A DNA stretch of 64,000 nt from positions 1-64,000 of the forward strand of contig NZ_SSDJ01000061.1 of assembly GCF_004794465.1 (NCBI RefSeq). Reading direction: 5' to 3'. Within the stretch, counting starts at the first letter, position 1, and the number at the start of each line of letters is the position of its first letter. This document shows positions 1-6,517 of the stretch, piece after piece. The stretch comes from Microbacterium sp. K24. GTDB taxonomy: Bacteria; Actinomycetota; Actinomycetes; Actinomycetales; Microbacteriaceae. The notes under the pieces were generated by a model, which saw only the letters and a program-made list of their open reading frames with translations, was not told the origin of the DNA and did no database searches. A program made the position numbers and the translations under genes.

Positions 1-195
1 CAGCGCACCGCGATCGAGCTGGAGGTCGACGAGATCGGCCCCTCGCTCCGGTACGCGACTGCGCAGGTCACCCGAGTCGCGCGCACGGACGGCCAGAAGC
101 CGGCGGCATCCGCCCCGGCGCAGGAACAGCAGTGGGCGACACCTGAGCCGCCCGCGGATGGGGGATGGACCTATGGCGACGACACACCGTTCTGA
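1..195 (+). CDS. ssb: Single-stranded DNA-binding protein (SSB), 3' end only
   Basis: The open frame enters from the left edge, so only the last 64 codons are present. It reads through the final OB-fold strand (EIGPSLRYATAQVTR, typical of actinobacterial SSBs), a Pro/Ala/Gln-rich linker, and ends in DDTPF, the acidic tail that recruits partner proteins. SSB coats single-stranded DNA during replication and recombination. Because it sits head-to-tail with small phage-type genes, it is probably the prophage's own copy rather than the host gene; that is inference from position. Confidence 0.88.
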   Translation, partial: QRTAIELEVDEIGPSLRYATAQVTRVARTDGQKPAASAPAQEQQWATPEPPADGGWTYGDDTPF

Positions 196-487
196 AGAGC
201 AGGACGCCTGCCGCTTCTGCCACGGGAAGCTGTCGATCATCGTGTCGCGAGACCCGGACGAGGAGGTCGACTGCGTCTGCACCGACAAGATGGACGCCGC
301 AGTCGTCGAGCAGATTGCGATGTTCACGCAGAAGCACGACGCCATCCGCTACGGGTCTGTGGTCGACGGCGTCGCGCATCCGACCTGGGCCGAGCTGGGC
401 CCGGATGCCGCCGAGGAGTACCTCGCGGACGCCGAGCGCACGGTCCGCGCGATGGTCGCTCTCGGATGGGGGCCACGCCGTGGCTGA
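173..487 (+). CDS. Small hypothetical prophage protein with CxxC motif
   Basis: A 104-residue protein of unknown function. The start at 173 (MATTHRSEEQ) is preferred over an in-frame ATG at 158 because a GGGGGA ribosome-binding site precedes it by about nine bases. It carries CRFC near the N-terminus and CVC about 23 residues later, which could bind zinc. Its start overlaps the end of ssb and its stop overlaps the GTG of the next gene, so it belongs to a translationally coupled early operon. Confidence 0.7.
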   Translation: MATTHRSEEQDACRFCHGKLSIIVSRDPDEEVDCVCTDKMDAAVVEQIAMFTQKHDAIRYGSVVDGVAHPTWAELGPDAAEEYLADAERTVRAMVALGWGPRRG

Positions 488-1295
488 GCGCTACTGCATC
501 CGCGGGTGCACGGTCGGGAGCGTGCACTTCGCGACCTGCCCGGATTTCGGGAGCACCGACCCGCACCCGGCCTGCAAGGGGTGCGCCCCGAGCGTCGCCC
601 GGGACGGCGCGCTGATCTGCGATCGCTGCTTCAACCGGCTCCGCTCGCTGATCCGCGACGTCGGCGACCTCCTCGGCCGCCTCCACTCGATCGCCGACCC
701 GATTAAGGCCACACCGACGGATCAGCTGCGCAGCGGGTCGAGCTCAGTCGAGGCGCCGGCACCCGTCCCGGCGGATCTGCTCGACGCGATCGCCGATGTC
801 AGCCGCACGGTCTACGCGTGGGAGCGCTACGTGGTCCCGCGCACGCTCGAGCAGGCGCTGCCCGACATCATCAACGACAGGGACAACGTCGAGCGCCTCT
901 CGGTCGGATTCCTCGAACGGAATGAACTCGTCGACGATGTCCGCGCCTTCTGGTCGGTGTCCGATGCGATGGCGAAGTGGGGTGCCGAGCGCCGCACGAA
1001 GAACGAGCCGTTCTGGTTCGATCCCGACGACCTGTTCGACCCGGTCGAGGATGCTCCGAAGCCGCGCGCCGAGTGGGGTGACCCGCTGCTGAATAAGGAC
1101 GACGCCGAGAAGGTCGCCGGGTCGGCGCGCACGCTGCGCCGCTGGCGGCAGAAGGACCTGATCAGCCCGGCCGGGTCGATCTATATCGCCGGCGTCCAAA
1201 CGACGCTATTCCGCCACTCCGATCTGGTTCGGCTGCGAGACGAGATGAAGGAGCGCACGGGCCGCCCGCGCGCGAAAGGAGCAGGGCATGACTGA
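480..1295 (+). CDS. Zinc-finger plus HTH-type DNA-binding phage protein
   Basis: A 271-residue protein starting at a GTG that overlaps the previous stop. The first 55 residues hold seven cysteines (CIRGC, then C, CKGC, CDRC), suggesting a zinc-binding module. The middle is helical and acidic. The last 65 residues (TLRRWRQKDLISPAG... then HSDLVRLRDEM) look like a MerR/excisionase-style winged helix. A role in prophage DNA binding or regulation is inferred; the family is not recognised. The frame stays open upstream to 165, but that part is out of frame with ssb and the 173-487 gene and is not coding. Confidence 0.72.
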   Translation: MAERYCIRGCTVGSVHFATCPDFGSTDPHPACKGCAPSVARDGALICDRCFNRLRSLIRDVGDLLGRLHSIADPIKATPTDQLRSGSSSVEAPAPVPADLLDAIADVSRTVYAWERYVVPRTLEQALPDIINDRDNVERLSVGFLERNELVDDVRAFWSVSDAMAKWGAERRTKNEPFWFDPDDLFDPVEDAPKPRAEWGDPLLNKDDAEKVAGSARTLRRWRQKDLISPAGSIYIAGVQTTLFRHSDLVRLRDEMKERTGRPRAKGAGHD

Positions 1296-1554
1296 CAACA
1301 CGATCCCGATCCTCGTGAGAGACGAAGACCGGACCGAAGACGAAACCAGTTCCGAGGCGAAAGCGATCGTGGAGATCGACTGGGCAGAGGACCGTGCTGG
1401 CCATCCCATCGAGGGGCCGGTTGGGCCGTTCGACAGCGAACGACTCGCGGACGAGTGGGCGCTCGAAGCCATCTTCAACGGTGAGTGGAGCACGGCCACT
1501 TTGACCCCGCCAACCCGAAGTGTCTACACCGAAGAGGGCGGGCGGGTGAAGTGA
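1288..1554 (+). CDS. Small acidic hypothetical prophage protein
   Basis: An 88-residue protein of unknown function. Its ATG overlaps the upstream stop by eight bases, and its TGA shares a base with the next ATG. It is acidic, with no cysteines, signal peptide or membrane segment. The pattern FDSERLADEWALEAIF in the second half looks like an amphipathic helix. Its place in an unbroken chain of overlapping early genes supports it being real. Confidence 0.65.
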   Translation: MTDNTIPILVRDEDRTEDETSSEAKAIVEIDWAEDRAGHPIEGPVGPFDSERLADEWALEAIFNGEWSTATLTPPTRSVYTEEGGRVK

Positions 1555-1982
1555 TGAGCGAGCACACCCCAACCACCGACGACGTCCGCGAGTACATCCG
1601 GGCAGCAGATCGCGTCACGGCGCACATGTTCGCGGAGGGATCGCCCGATGCTGTCGAAGCCTTCAACCGTTGGCTCGCCGCCCATGACGTCGAGGTTCGC
1701 GCTCAGGAGCTCGACGCATACGCATCCGCGATCGACCTGGAGGCCGCTGAGGACTCCGCACGTATCCGCGTGACGAACGTGCGCTGCATGGGCTGCGACC
1801 TCCGATACGAGGAACGACAGCAGTACGGATGTGGCGAGTCAGGACGCGGGCACAGCTACAGCGACTATGAGCTCGCGGAGGCCGCTGTCATAGAGGTTGA
1901 GGCGACATGGGATGGCGACCAAGCGCGCGAACGTGCCGCATCCCTGCGCTCTGGGGCGAAGCAGGAAGGAGCGGAATCGTGA
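1554..1982 (+). CDS. Hypothetical prophage protein with a CxxC pair
   Basis: A 142-residue protein starting MSEHTPTTDD at the ATG that overlaps the previous TGA (TGATG). The first 80 residues are helical; a CMGC followed 16 residues later by CGES suggests a small metal-binding knuckle. The C-terminus is acidic and helical. Function unknown. Confidence 0.66.
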   Translation: MSEHTPTTDDVREYIRAADRVTAHMFAEGSPDAVEAFNRWLAAHDVEVRAQELDAYASAIDLEAAEDSARIRVTNVRCMGCDLRYEERQQYGCGESGRGHSYSDYELAEAAVIEVEATWDGDQARERAASLRSGAKQEGAES

Positions 1983-2071
1983 TCGATCTCGTTCAGACCG
2001 CTCTCATCGCCCTTGTCGGCGCCGGCGTGCTCATGATCCTGCTCGACGACCGGAACGGAGCGAAGCAATGA
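1979..2071 (+). CDS. Tiny single-pass membrane protein (30 aa)
   Basis: A very short frame starting at GTG 1979, which overlaps the upstream stop by four bases (GTGA), and ending at TGA 2069-2071, which overlaps the ATG of the next gene. The product is almost entirely one hydrophobic helix (LVQTALIALVGAGVLMILL) followed by a charged tail DDRNGAKQ. The perfect stop/start interlocking on both sides is the main evidence that it is translated. Function unknown. Confidence 0.6.
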   Translation: MIDLVQTALIALVGAGVLMILLDDRNGAKQ

Positions 2072-2433
2072 CCATCACACATGAGGCCGTGCGTGCAGGG
2101 GAGGGCGTCACCCGCTGCTGCGGGAAGACGCCGTTCGAGCTCCCGATGCGCGACCGATTCACCGTCCAGGGAGATGCCGACTGCCCCGGCCGTCGGCTCG
2201 TCTGCCCCGAGTGCCGTGACGGCAAGCACGCGATCTGCATCCATGAGGCGATGCGGGATGACGACGACGAGATCGTTGATTGCGCGTGCGGGTGCGAACC
2301 GTCCCGCACGTGCCCGTCCTGCAAGGACGTCGTGCCCGTGGGTTGGACGCTCGAGGTCCACTTCAACTGCGACTGGCCCGAGGACTTCGAGCCGATCAAG
2401 CGAAGTGGTGAGACGGATGCCGTCACTGGCTAG
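2068..2433 (+). CDS. Cysteine-rich hypothetical prophage protein
   Basis: A 121-residue protein beginning MTITHEAVRAG at an ATG overlapping the stop of the 30-aa gene. Ten cysteines occur in pairs or clusters (CC, CPEC, CACGC, CPSC), most probably two or three zinc knuckles. Proteins of this make-up are common among the small early genes of actinophages; no specific function is assigned. Confidence 0.7.
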   Translation: MTITHEAVRAGEGVTRCCGKTPFELPMRDRFTVQGDADCPGRRLVCPECRDGKHAICIHEAMRDDDDEIVDCACGCEPSRTCPSCKDVVPVGWTLEVHFNCDWPEDFEPIKRSGETDAVTG

Positions 2434-2658
2434 GCGTCGGCGCCGGGTGGACACGCGAGCGCTGGAGGCCACGAGACGAGCGAAGAGTCGTACAAGCCGC
2501 CGCGCTCGGTGTCGCAGGCTCAGGCGATGCACCTGTGAGCGTCGTCGGGTCGCGCTGCGTGCGGCCGCCGAGTGCCGGCGGCGAAGTTCGCGGTGCCGCC
2601 GTCGGGCGAAGTGACCTGCGCGGACTGCCTGGCGGCGTCGCACTCGCGTCGTAGCTGA
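2434..2658 (+). pseudogene. Probable remnant of a small phage gene split by an in-frame TGA
   Basis: Immediately after the TAG at 2431-2433, in the same frame, the sequence continues as plausible protein (SEESYKPPRSVSQAQAMHL), meets a TGA at 2536-2538, then resumes (ACGRRVPAAKFAVPPSG, then EVTCADCLAA) to a TGA at 2656-2658. The second part resembles the CG...CxxC tails of small phage zinc-binding proteins. No good start codon lies in the first part. An Arg/Cys-rich frame overlaps it (2417-2614) but has composition typical of a shadow. I read this as a decayed gene; a sequencing error at the TGA is possible. Confidence 0.45.
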
Positions 2659-2682
2659 AGGGGCCGTGGCAGGATGTGACCC

Positions 2683-3513
2683 ATGTTCGATTGGCTCTAC
2701 GGTCCGCGGTTCTCGAAGCAAACTCCTACGTCGATCTTTACAGTGCGGAACCTCACCCTCGATATCGAGACGTTGTTCGATCTAGCCAATGAGATCGGCC
2801 ACATGGTCAAGAGGTCCGGCATCGTCTCGGACGGGATCCCTCCAGCCGAGCACGAGGGAAAGACATTGGTCACTGGCTCCAGAGCGCAGTACATGCTCCG
2901 CGATCGCCCGGTCACCGAAGACGATGTCCGATCGATGGATGTGCCTGACCGGAATCAACTCATGCTCACTGTCATAACAGAGGTGTGGGGTGAGCCGAAG
3001 GACGCATCATCTGAGGTGATCAGAGGTACGACCATGTATGTCGACGCTCGCACCGGACAGGTCTACTCCAGCGGCCCGCACGACGGCTACTGGTCGCGAC
3101 GGATACCCGAGGAGATCGCAACCTACCTATACGCGCATGGCACGCAGAGGCCTGACTGGCGGAGTCTTCGCTGGTTAGCATGGTTGACGCCGATCCCAAT
3201 CGCCGTCATTGCATGGATCTGGTTGGCGCTCACGGTCGCGTTGCCAAGCCCGGTGCACCTGCTTATCCTCGCTGTTCTCGCCCTTGCAAGCTTCAGCGCG
3301 GTATCCCGCGCCGCGCTGGCCATCCGTGCACAGCGACAGAACGTCATGGGCCGATCTATCCGGTTCAGAGGCGAGTCTCGCGAGCGCACTCAGCAACGGC
3401 GGGCCGATGCCCGACAGAACGTGAAGGTGGCATTCATCACGGCGCCGGTGGCAATCGGCGTCGGAATAGCGGGAACACTGTTCGCGGCCTTCGCCGGAGA
3501 ATGGTTCAAGTGA
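2683..3513 (+). CDS. Hypothetical prophage membrane protein
   Basis: A 276-residue protein: a soluble N-terminal part of about 160 residues containing an MYVDARTGQVY strand-turn segment, then two adjacent membrane segments (about 166-185 and 188-210), a basic loop rich in Arg, and a third membrane segment near 250-272. An AGGA site lies about eight bases before the ATG. Base composition is less GC-rich than in the surrounding genes, suggesting a later acquisition. Function unknown; a superinfection-exclusion or host-modifying role is possible but unsupported. Confidence 0.68.
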   Translation: MFDWLYGPRFSKQTPTSIFTVRNLTLDIETLFDLANEIGHMVKRSGIVSDGIPPAEHEGKTLVTGSRAQYMLRDRPVTEDDVRSMDVPDRNQLMLTVITEVWGEPKDASSEVIRGTTMYVDARTGQVYSSGPHDGYWSRRIPEEIATYLYAHGTQRPDWRSLRWLAWLTPIPIAVIAWIWLALTVALPSPVHLLILAVLALASFSAVSRAALAIRAQRQNVMGRSIRFRGESRERTQQRRADARQNVKVAFITAPVAIGVGIAGTLFAAFAGEWFK

Positions 3514-3764
3514 TCGAGATCAGTGTCGAGGAACTCGCCGCCTACGACAACCGCTGCACGGCAGTCACGCGTCGCGGCAAGCAGTGTCTGAATCCGGTGT
3601 TCAACGGGCAGTGGTATTCCTGGATGACCGTCACGGATGAGGTGCTGCCGGACAAGCGACGCATCGTGCGCGACGTAGCAGTCGTTCACGATGGCGACTA
3701 CCAGCGGATGCTCGAGCACGTGTGCGTCGTCCACGAGGAGACGCACTCCGGTCGGCGGGTCTGA
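3510..3764 (+). CDS. Small zinc-ribbon-like protein (CxAxTxxGxxC type)
   Basis: An 84-residue protein. The GTG at 3510 overlaps the upstream stop (GTGA) and has GGAGA nine bases before it, so it is preferred over the in-frame ATG at 3501. The pattern RCTAVTRRGKQC near residue 13 and CVVH at the end matches the common small CxAxTxxGxxC...CxxH family thought to bind zinc. It is the last gene before a terminator, so it closes the early block. Confidence 0.66.
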   Translation: MIEISVEELAAYDNRCTAVTRRGKQCLNPVFNGQWYSWMTVTDEVLPDKRRIVRDVAVVHDGDYQRMLEHVCVVHEETHSGRRV

Positions 3765-3846
3765 CGCACGAGACACGCCGACGCGATCAGGTGGAAACGT
3801 GGCCGCTGATCCTGTTACGCTGTGCTTGCACCTGAACTGTCCCCGA

Positions 3847-3877
3847 AGCCTCGCTGATCACCGGCGGGGCTTTCGTC
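3847..3877 (+). terminator. Rho-independent terminator of the early block
   Basis: An eight-base-pair stem AGCCTCGC / GGCGGGGCT (one G-T pair) with an eight-base loop, followed by TTCGTCGTT. It lies 83 bases after the stop of the 3510-3764 gene. The rest of the 3765-4103 interval shows no convincing gene: short frames on both strands there are Arg/Pro/Ser-rich and lack ribosome-binding sites. Confidence 0.7.
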
Positions 3878-4103
3878 GTTCTCGTGCACTGTTCCGGCGT
3901 TCCCAGCGCCGGGCTCTCGCCCCGCCACCACACGCTCTCATCCCTCTGCAGAGCGACACCCGCTGCCAGGACCTCACGCCGCCCCGTTGGATCGGGAGCC
4001 GCAGAGCGAGCAGCTCGCCGGCGTCGCATGATGCGCACCCGAGCGGTGATGGGCGGCGGGGTGCAGTCTTCCGGCATGCGGCCGATCCGCGCAGCGTCGC
4101 CGC

Positions 4104-4829
4104 CTATTCCGGTGCGTGCGCGGTCGGATCTAGGCCGAGGTCGAAGATGGTCGCTGGATTGTCGTTCCCGCGGTTGAGTCGAAGCAGGAAGGGGCTTGAG
4201 GCGCCGTCCTGACGGAATCCTGCATCCTCAAAGTCTTTTCGAGTTTCACGCACCAGATTGACGAGAGCCGGATGATGAAAGACTTTCGTGACAACTACTA
4301 CGTATGAGCGCGAGGGCATCTTAATCACGCCGACTACGGGGTCGTTGAAATGAGTCTCTCGGTCTTGGGCACCGGCGTTGCTGATGTAGATCCCGAAGAC
4401 TCGGATGAATTGTCCTTTCGGGGCTGGCCACCAGCTCACCGAGGATCCCTTCACCCGCTTTTCGCGGAACGGGGTCTGTAGCCCGGGTTCGGTGATGACG
4501 ATGTCGATCGCGTGCTGCCATCCGTCGATTTCGGGCGGCACGGGCAGTCGGGTGACAACACGCGGGTCTTCATCGGCGCTTCGGATCTCTGGGTCGACCT
4601 CATTCCACGTGGGGGGCTCGGTCTTGGCGAAGTCTTCAGTCAGCGCCAGTCGCCATTTGCCGGACGCATGCAAGGAGACCTTCATCTCGTGAAGTTGCGA
4701 CCGCATTCCGACGTAGACGTCTCGTCCGTTGGTTCCACCTACCACCATCCAGGTCGAGCTTCGGAGAGCATTAGAAGCGCCTGCAGCGAATCTGATCTTT
4801 CCGCCGATGGGGAGAGGCGCTGTGGTCAT
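4104..4829 (-). CDS. Hypothetical actinobacterial protein, minus-strand island gene 1
   Basis: A 241-residue soluble protein starting MTTAPLPIGGKIRFA; an upstream in-frame GTG at 4850 is the alternative start. The segment VYVGMRSQLHEMKVSLHAS, followed by WRLALTED, resembles a family of uncharacterised proteins found in Streptomyces and relatives; I recall the pattern but no function. It is a predicted beta-rich globular protein with no signal peptide or membrane segment. It is transcribed against the phage early and late genes and therefore has its own promoter, as expected for a gene expressed in the lysogen. Confidence 0.7.
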   Translation of the reverse strand: MTTAPLPIGGKIRFAAGASNALRSSTWMVVGGTNGRDVYVGMRSQLHEMKVSLHASGKWRLALTEDFAKTEPPTWNEVDPEIRSADEDPRVVTRLPVPPEIDGWQHAIDIVITEPGLQTPFREKRVKGSSVSWWPAPKGQFIRVFGIYISNAGAQDRETHFNDPVVGVIKMPSRSYVVVVTKVFHHPALVNLVRETRKDFEDAGFRQDGASSPFLLRLNRGNDNPATIFDLGLDPTAHAPE

Positions 4830-4890
4830 GCCCTCGATCTTACGGAGCACAGTTCAGACGGCATTCTCACCAGTTGAGGAGGTGGTGGCC

Positions 4891-5196
4891 GTGGGTAGCA
4901 GCTCGATACGCGACGGCAAGGGCCATCGTGCGTATCGGCGCCAGCAGGCCGCGCTGAAGCGCCGCACGCGGACGCATGACCTCCCCTGCGGTCACGGGTC
5001 TCCTTCGGGATGGGGCTGTGGGGAGAGCATCGACACGACGTTGCCGGACACGCACCGGATGTCGTTCACTGCTGACCATGACCAGGCGATCGCAAATGGC
5101 GGCCCTCTGGCCGGTCAGGTCTTAGTGCCGATGCACCGTTCATGCAACGCGCGAAAGTCGAACCATGCGAACGCAGAAATCTGGGCGGCTACCTGA
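4891..5196 (+). CDS. HNH endonuclease, packaging-associated type
   Basis: A 101-residue protein with a GTG start preceded by GAGGAGG at eight bases. The HNH core is visible as CGHG ... GWGC, then DHDQAIANGG, then MHRSCNARKSN. Small HNH proteins encoded beside the terminase genes stimulate DNA cleavage by the terminase in cos-type phages (established for HK97-like phages). Here two minus-strand genes surround it and one separates it from terS, which is unusual spacing. Confidence 0.85.
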   Translation: MGSSSIRDGKGHRAYRRQQAALKRRTRTHDLPCGHGSPSGWGCGESIDTTLPDTHRMSFTADHDQAIANGGPLAGQVLVPMHRSCNARKSNHANAEIWAAT

Positions 5197-5217
5197 CCGC
5201 CGACTATGAGGCTGAAA

Positions 5218-5862
5218 TCACACAGGGTCGACGTAGATCGACGGATCGTAGCGGGCTACGATAGCGGCTGCGCGCGCGATCCGGCGCATGTGGGATGCGC
5301 TCGTTGGGTCATACAGATCCTTGGCGATCTCGTCGCCAGCGTCCTCGTATAGCGTGCGCGCCATGATCTCGACTCCGCGCTCCTCGCGTATCTGCTCGAG
5401 GCGATCGGAGGCGAACCGGACATCGGCTCTTCGCAGCTCGCTCTCCAAGAGGGCCGCTTCCGCGTTTGTCTTCCTCGCGTTCGCCTCAGACTCAACACGT
5501 CGAGCCTCAGCCTCAGCTCTCACGTTCAGCGCATTGGCCTCCGACTCGGCGAGCCGTGCATGAGCCTCGGAGTTCTCCCGAGCGGCCGTAGCGAGGTGCT
5601 TTACGCCTCGGCAAAGGGCAACCAAGATTGTCGTGATGCCGCCCGAGACTGCCAAGACCATGAAGAAGTCCGAGCCGTATCGAATGCGCAGCAAGGTACC
5701 GGGAGCGTTATATGAGGAAGTCTCGCGCTCGCTAGCCCACGCGGCGAGTGATGTCAGTTCAGACAGTGCACCCATCAGCGCGGTGAACTCGGGGACCTTC
5801 ATATCATCCGGCAGCTTGACGATCGTCGTCATATGGGCGGTATCGAGTGCGGTGATCGTCAT
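5218..5862 (-). CDS. Membrane-anchored coiled-coil protein, minus-strand island gene 2
   Basis: A 214-residue protein of unknown function starting MTITALDTAHM. Residues 1-65 are soluble, then one membrane helix near 66-88, then a long charged helix of alanine/glutamate repeats (SEANALN, AEARRVE, SEANARKTNAEA) predicted to form a coiled coil, and a C-terminal helical region ending RYDPSIYVDPV. The topology (one membrane anchor, long coiled coil) is seen in exclusion and abortive-infection proteins but also in many unrelated ones. It is transcribed away from terS, leaving a 229-base gap that may contain the cos site. Confidence 0.68.
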   Translation of the reverse strand: MTITALDTAHMTTIVKLPDDMKVPEFTALMGALSELTSLAAWASERETSSYNAPGTLLRIRYGSDFFMVLAVSGGITTILVALCRGVKHLATAARENSEAHARLAESEANALNVRAEAEARRVESEANARKTNAEAALLESELRRADVRFASDRLEQIREERGVEIMARTLYEDAGDEIAKDLYDPTSASHMRRIARAAAIVARYDPSIYVDPV

Positions 5863-6091
5863 GGATGGCACAGCCTCAAGATAGCGCCTGCGCAAACCGC
5901 TCGACGGTTTTGTAACAGCACGTCAAGTGGTCAGCGACGGGCCAGGGCAGCAAACAACGAGCACGCTGCTGCCATCGAACCCTCAGAAAATCCGAGGGTG
6001 CCCCGTGCCTGCCAGCCTCCCGCGCGGTCCTGGCGGCTCTCTCCGCAGGTAAAAACGGCGCATGGGGGAATTCCGGACGAGGGGGAGTGCG

Positions 6092-6517
6092 ATGGGACGT
6101 CCCAAGGCACCCTGCGGCACCGATGCTGCCTACCGCCGACACCTCCGCGAGGGCGTCGAGGTCGACGAGGCCTGTCGCCGCGCGCACACCGAGGCTGGGC
6201 GGAAGTCGTCGGGTCGCACGAAGCCGCGCGCGGCCGCGAAGCCCGCGTTCACGCTGACCTCCGAGGCGCCGCCGGCTGACGATGCCGAGCAGCCGGACGA
6301 CATGAAGCTGATCGTCGACACGCTGCGCACCGTGTTCAAGAACGTCGCCGAGAAGGACCCGACCCGAATCGCTCCCATCGCTCGCGTGTTCCAGACCGCT
6401 GTCGAAGCGACTCGCGGCCCGGTGGAGCCGTCGAAGGAGCTGACCCTTGCCGACCAACTCGCCGCAGCTCGCGCAGCTCGGGCTACAAGAACCGCGGGTA
6501 CGGGCACTACCGCTTAG
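6092..6517 (+). CDS. terS: Phage terminase small subunit
   Basis: A 141-residue protein. The start at 6092 (MGRPKAPCGTDAAYRRH) is chosen over an in-frame ATG at 6062 because GGGGGAG lies just before it. The conserved N-terminal CGTDAAYRRHLREGVEV region followed by a helical oligomerisation segment is typical of actinophage small terminases, which recognise the packaging site and load the large subunit. Its 3' end overlaps the terminase large subunit gene by 71 bases. Confidence 0.78.
   Translation: MGRPKAPCGTDAAYRRHLREGVEVDEACRRAHTEAGRKSSGRTKPRAAAKPAFTLTSEAPPADDAEQPDDMKLIVDTLRTVFKNVAEKDPTRIAPIARVFQTAVEATRGPVEPSKELTLADQLAAARAARATRTAGTGTTA

Noticed and set aside
2417..2614. A 65-codon Arg/Cys-rich plus-strand frame overlapping the end of the 121-aa gene.
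   Set aside because: No ribosome-binding site, extreme composition, and it lies in another frame over a better protein-like remnant.
3787..4077. A minus-strand frame of 96 codons in the gap after the early terminator.
   Set aside because: Its sequence is Pro/Arg-rich without a ribosome-binding site, and it runs through the terminator hairpin; no support for translation.
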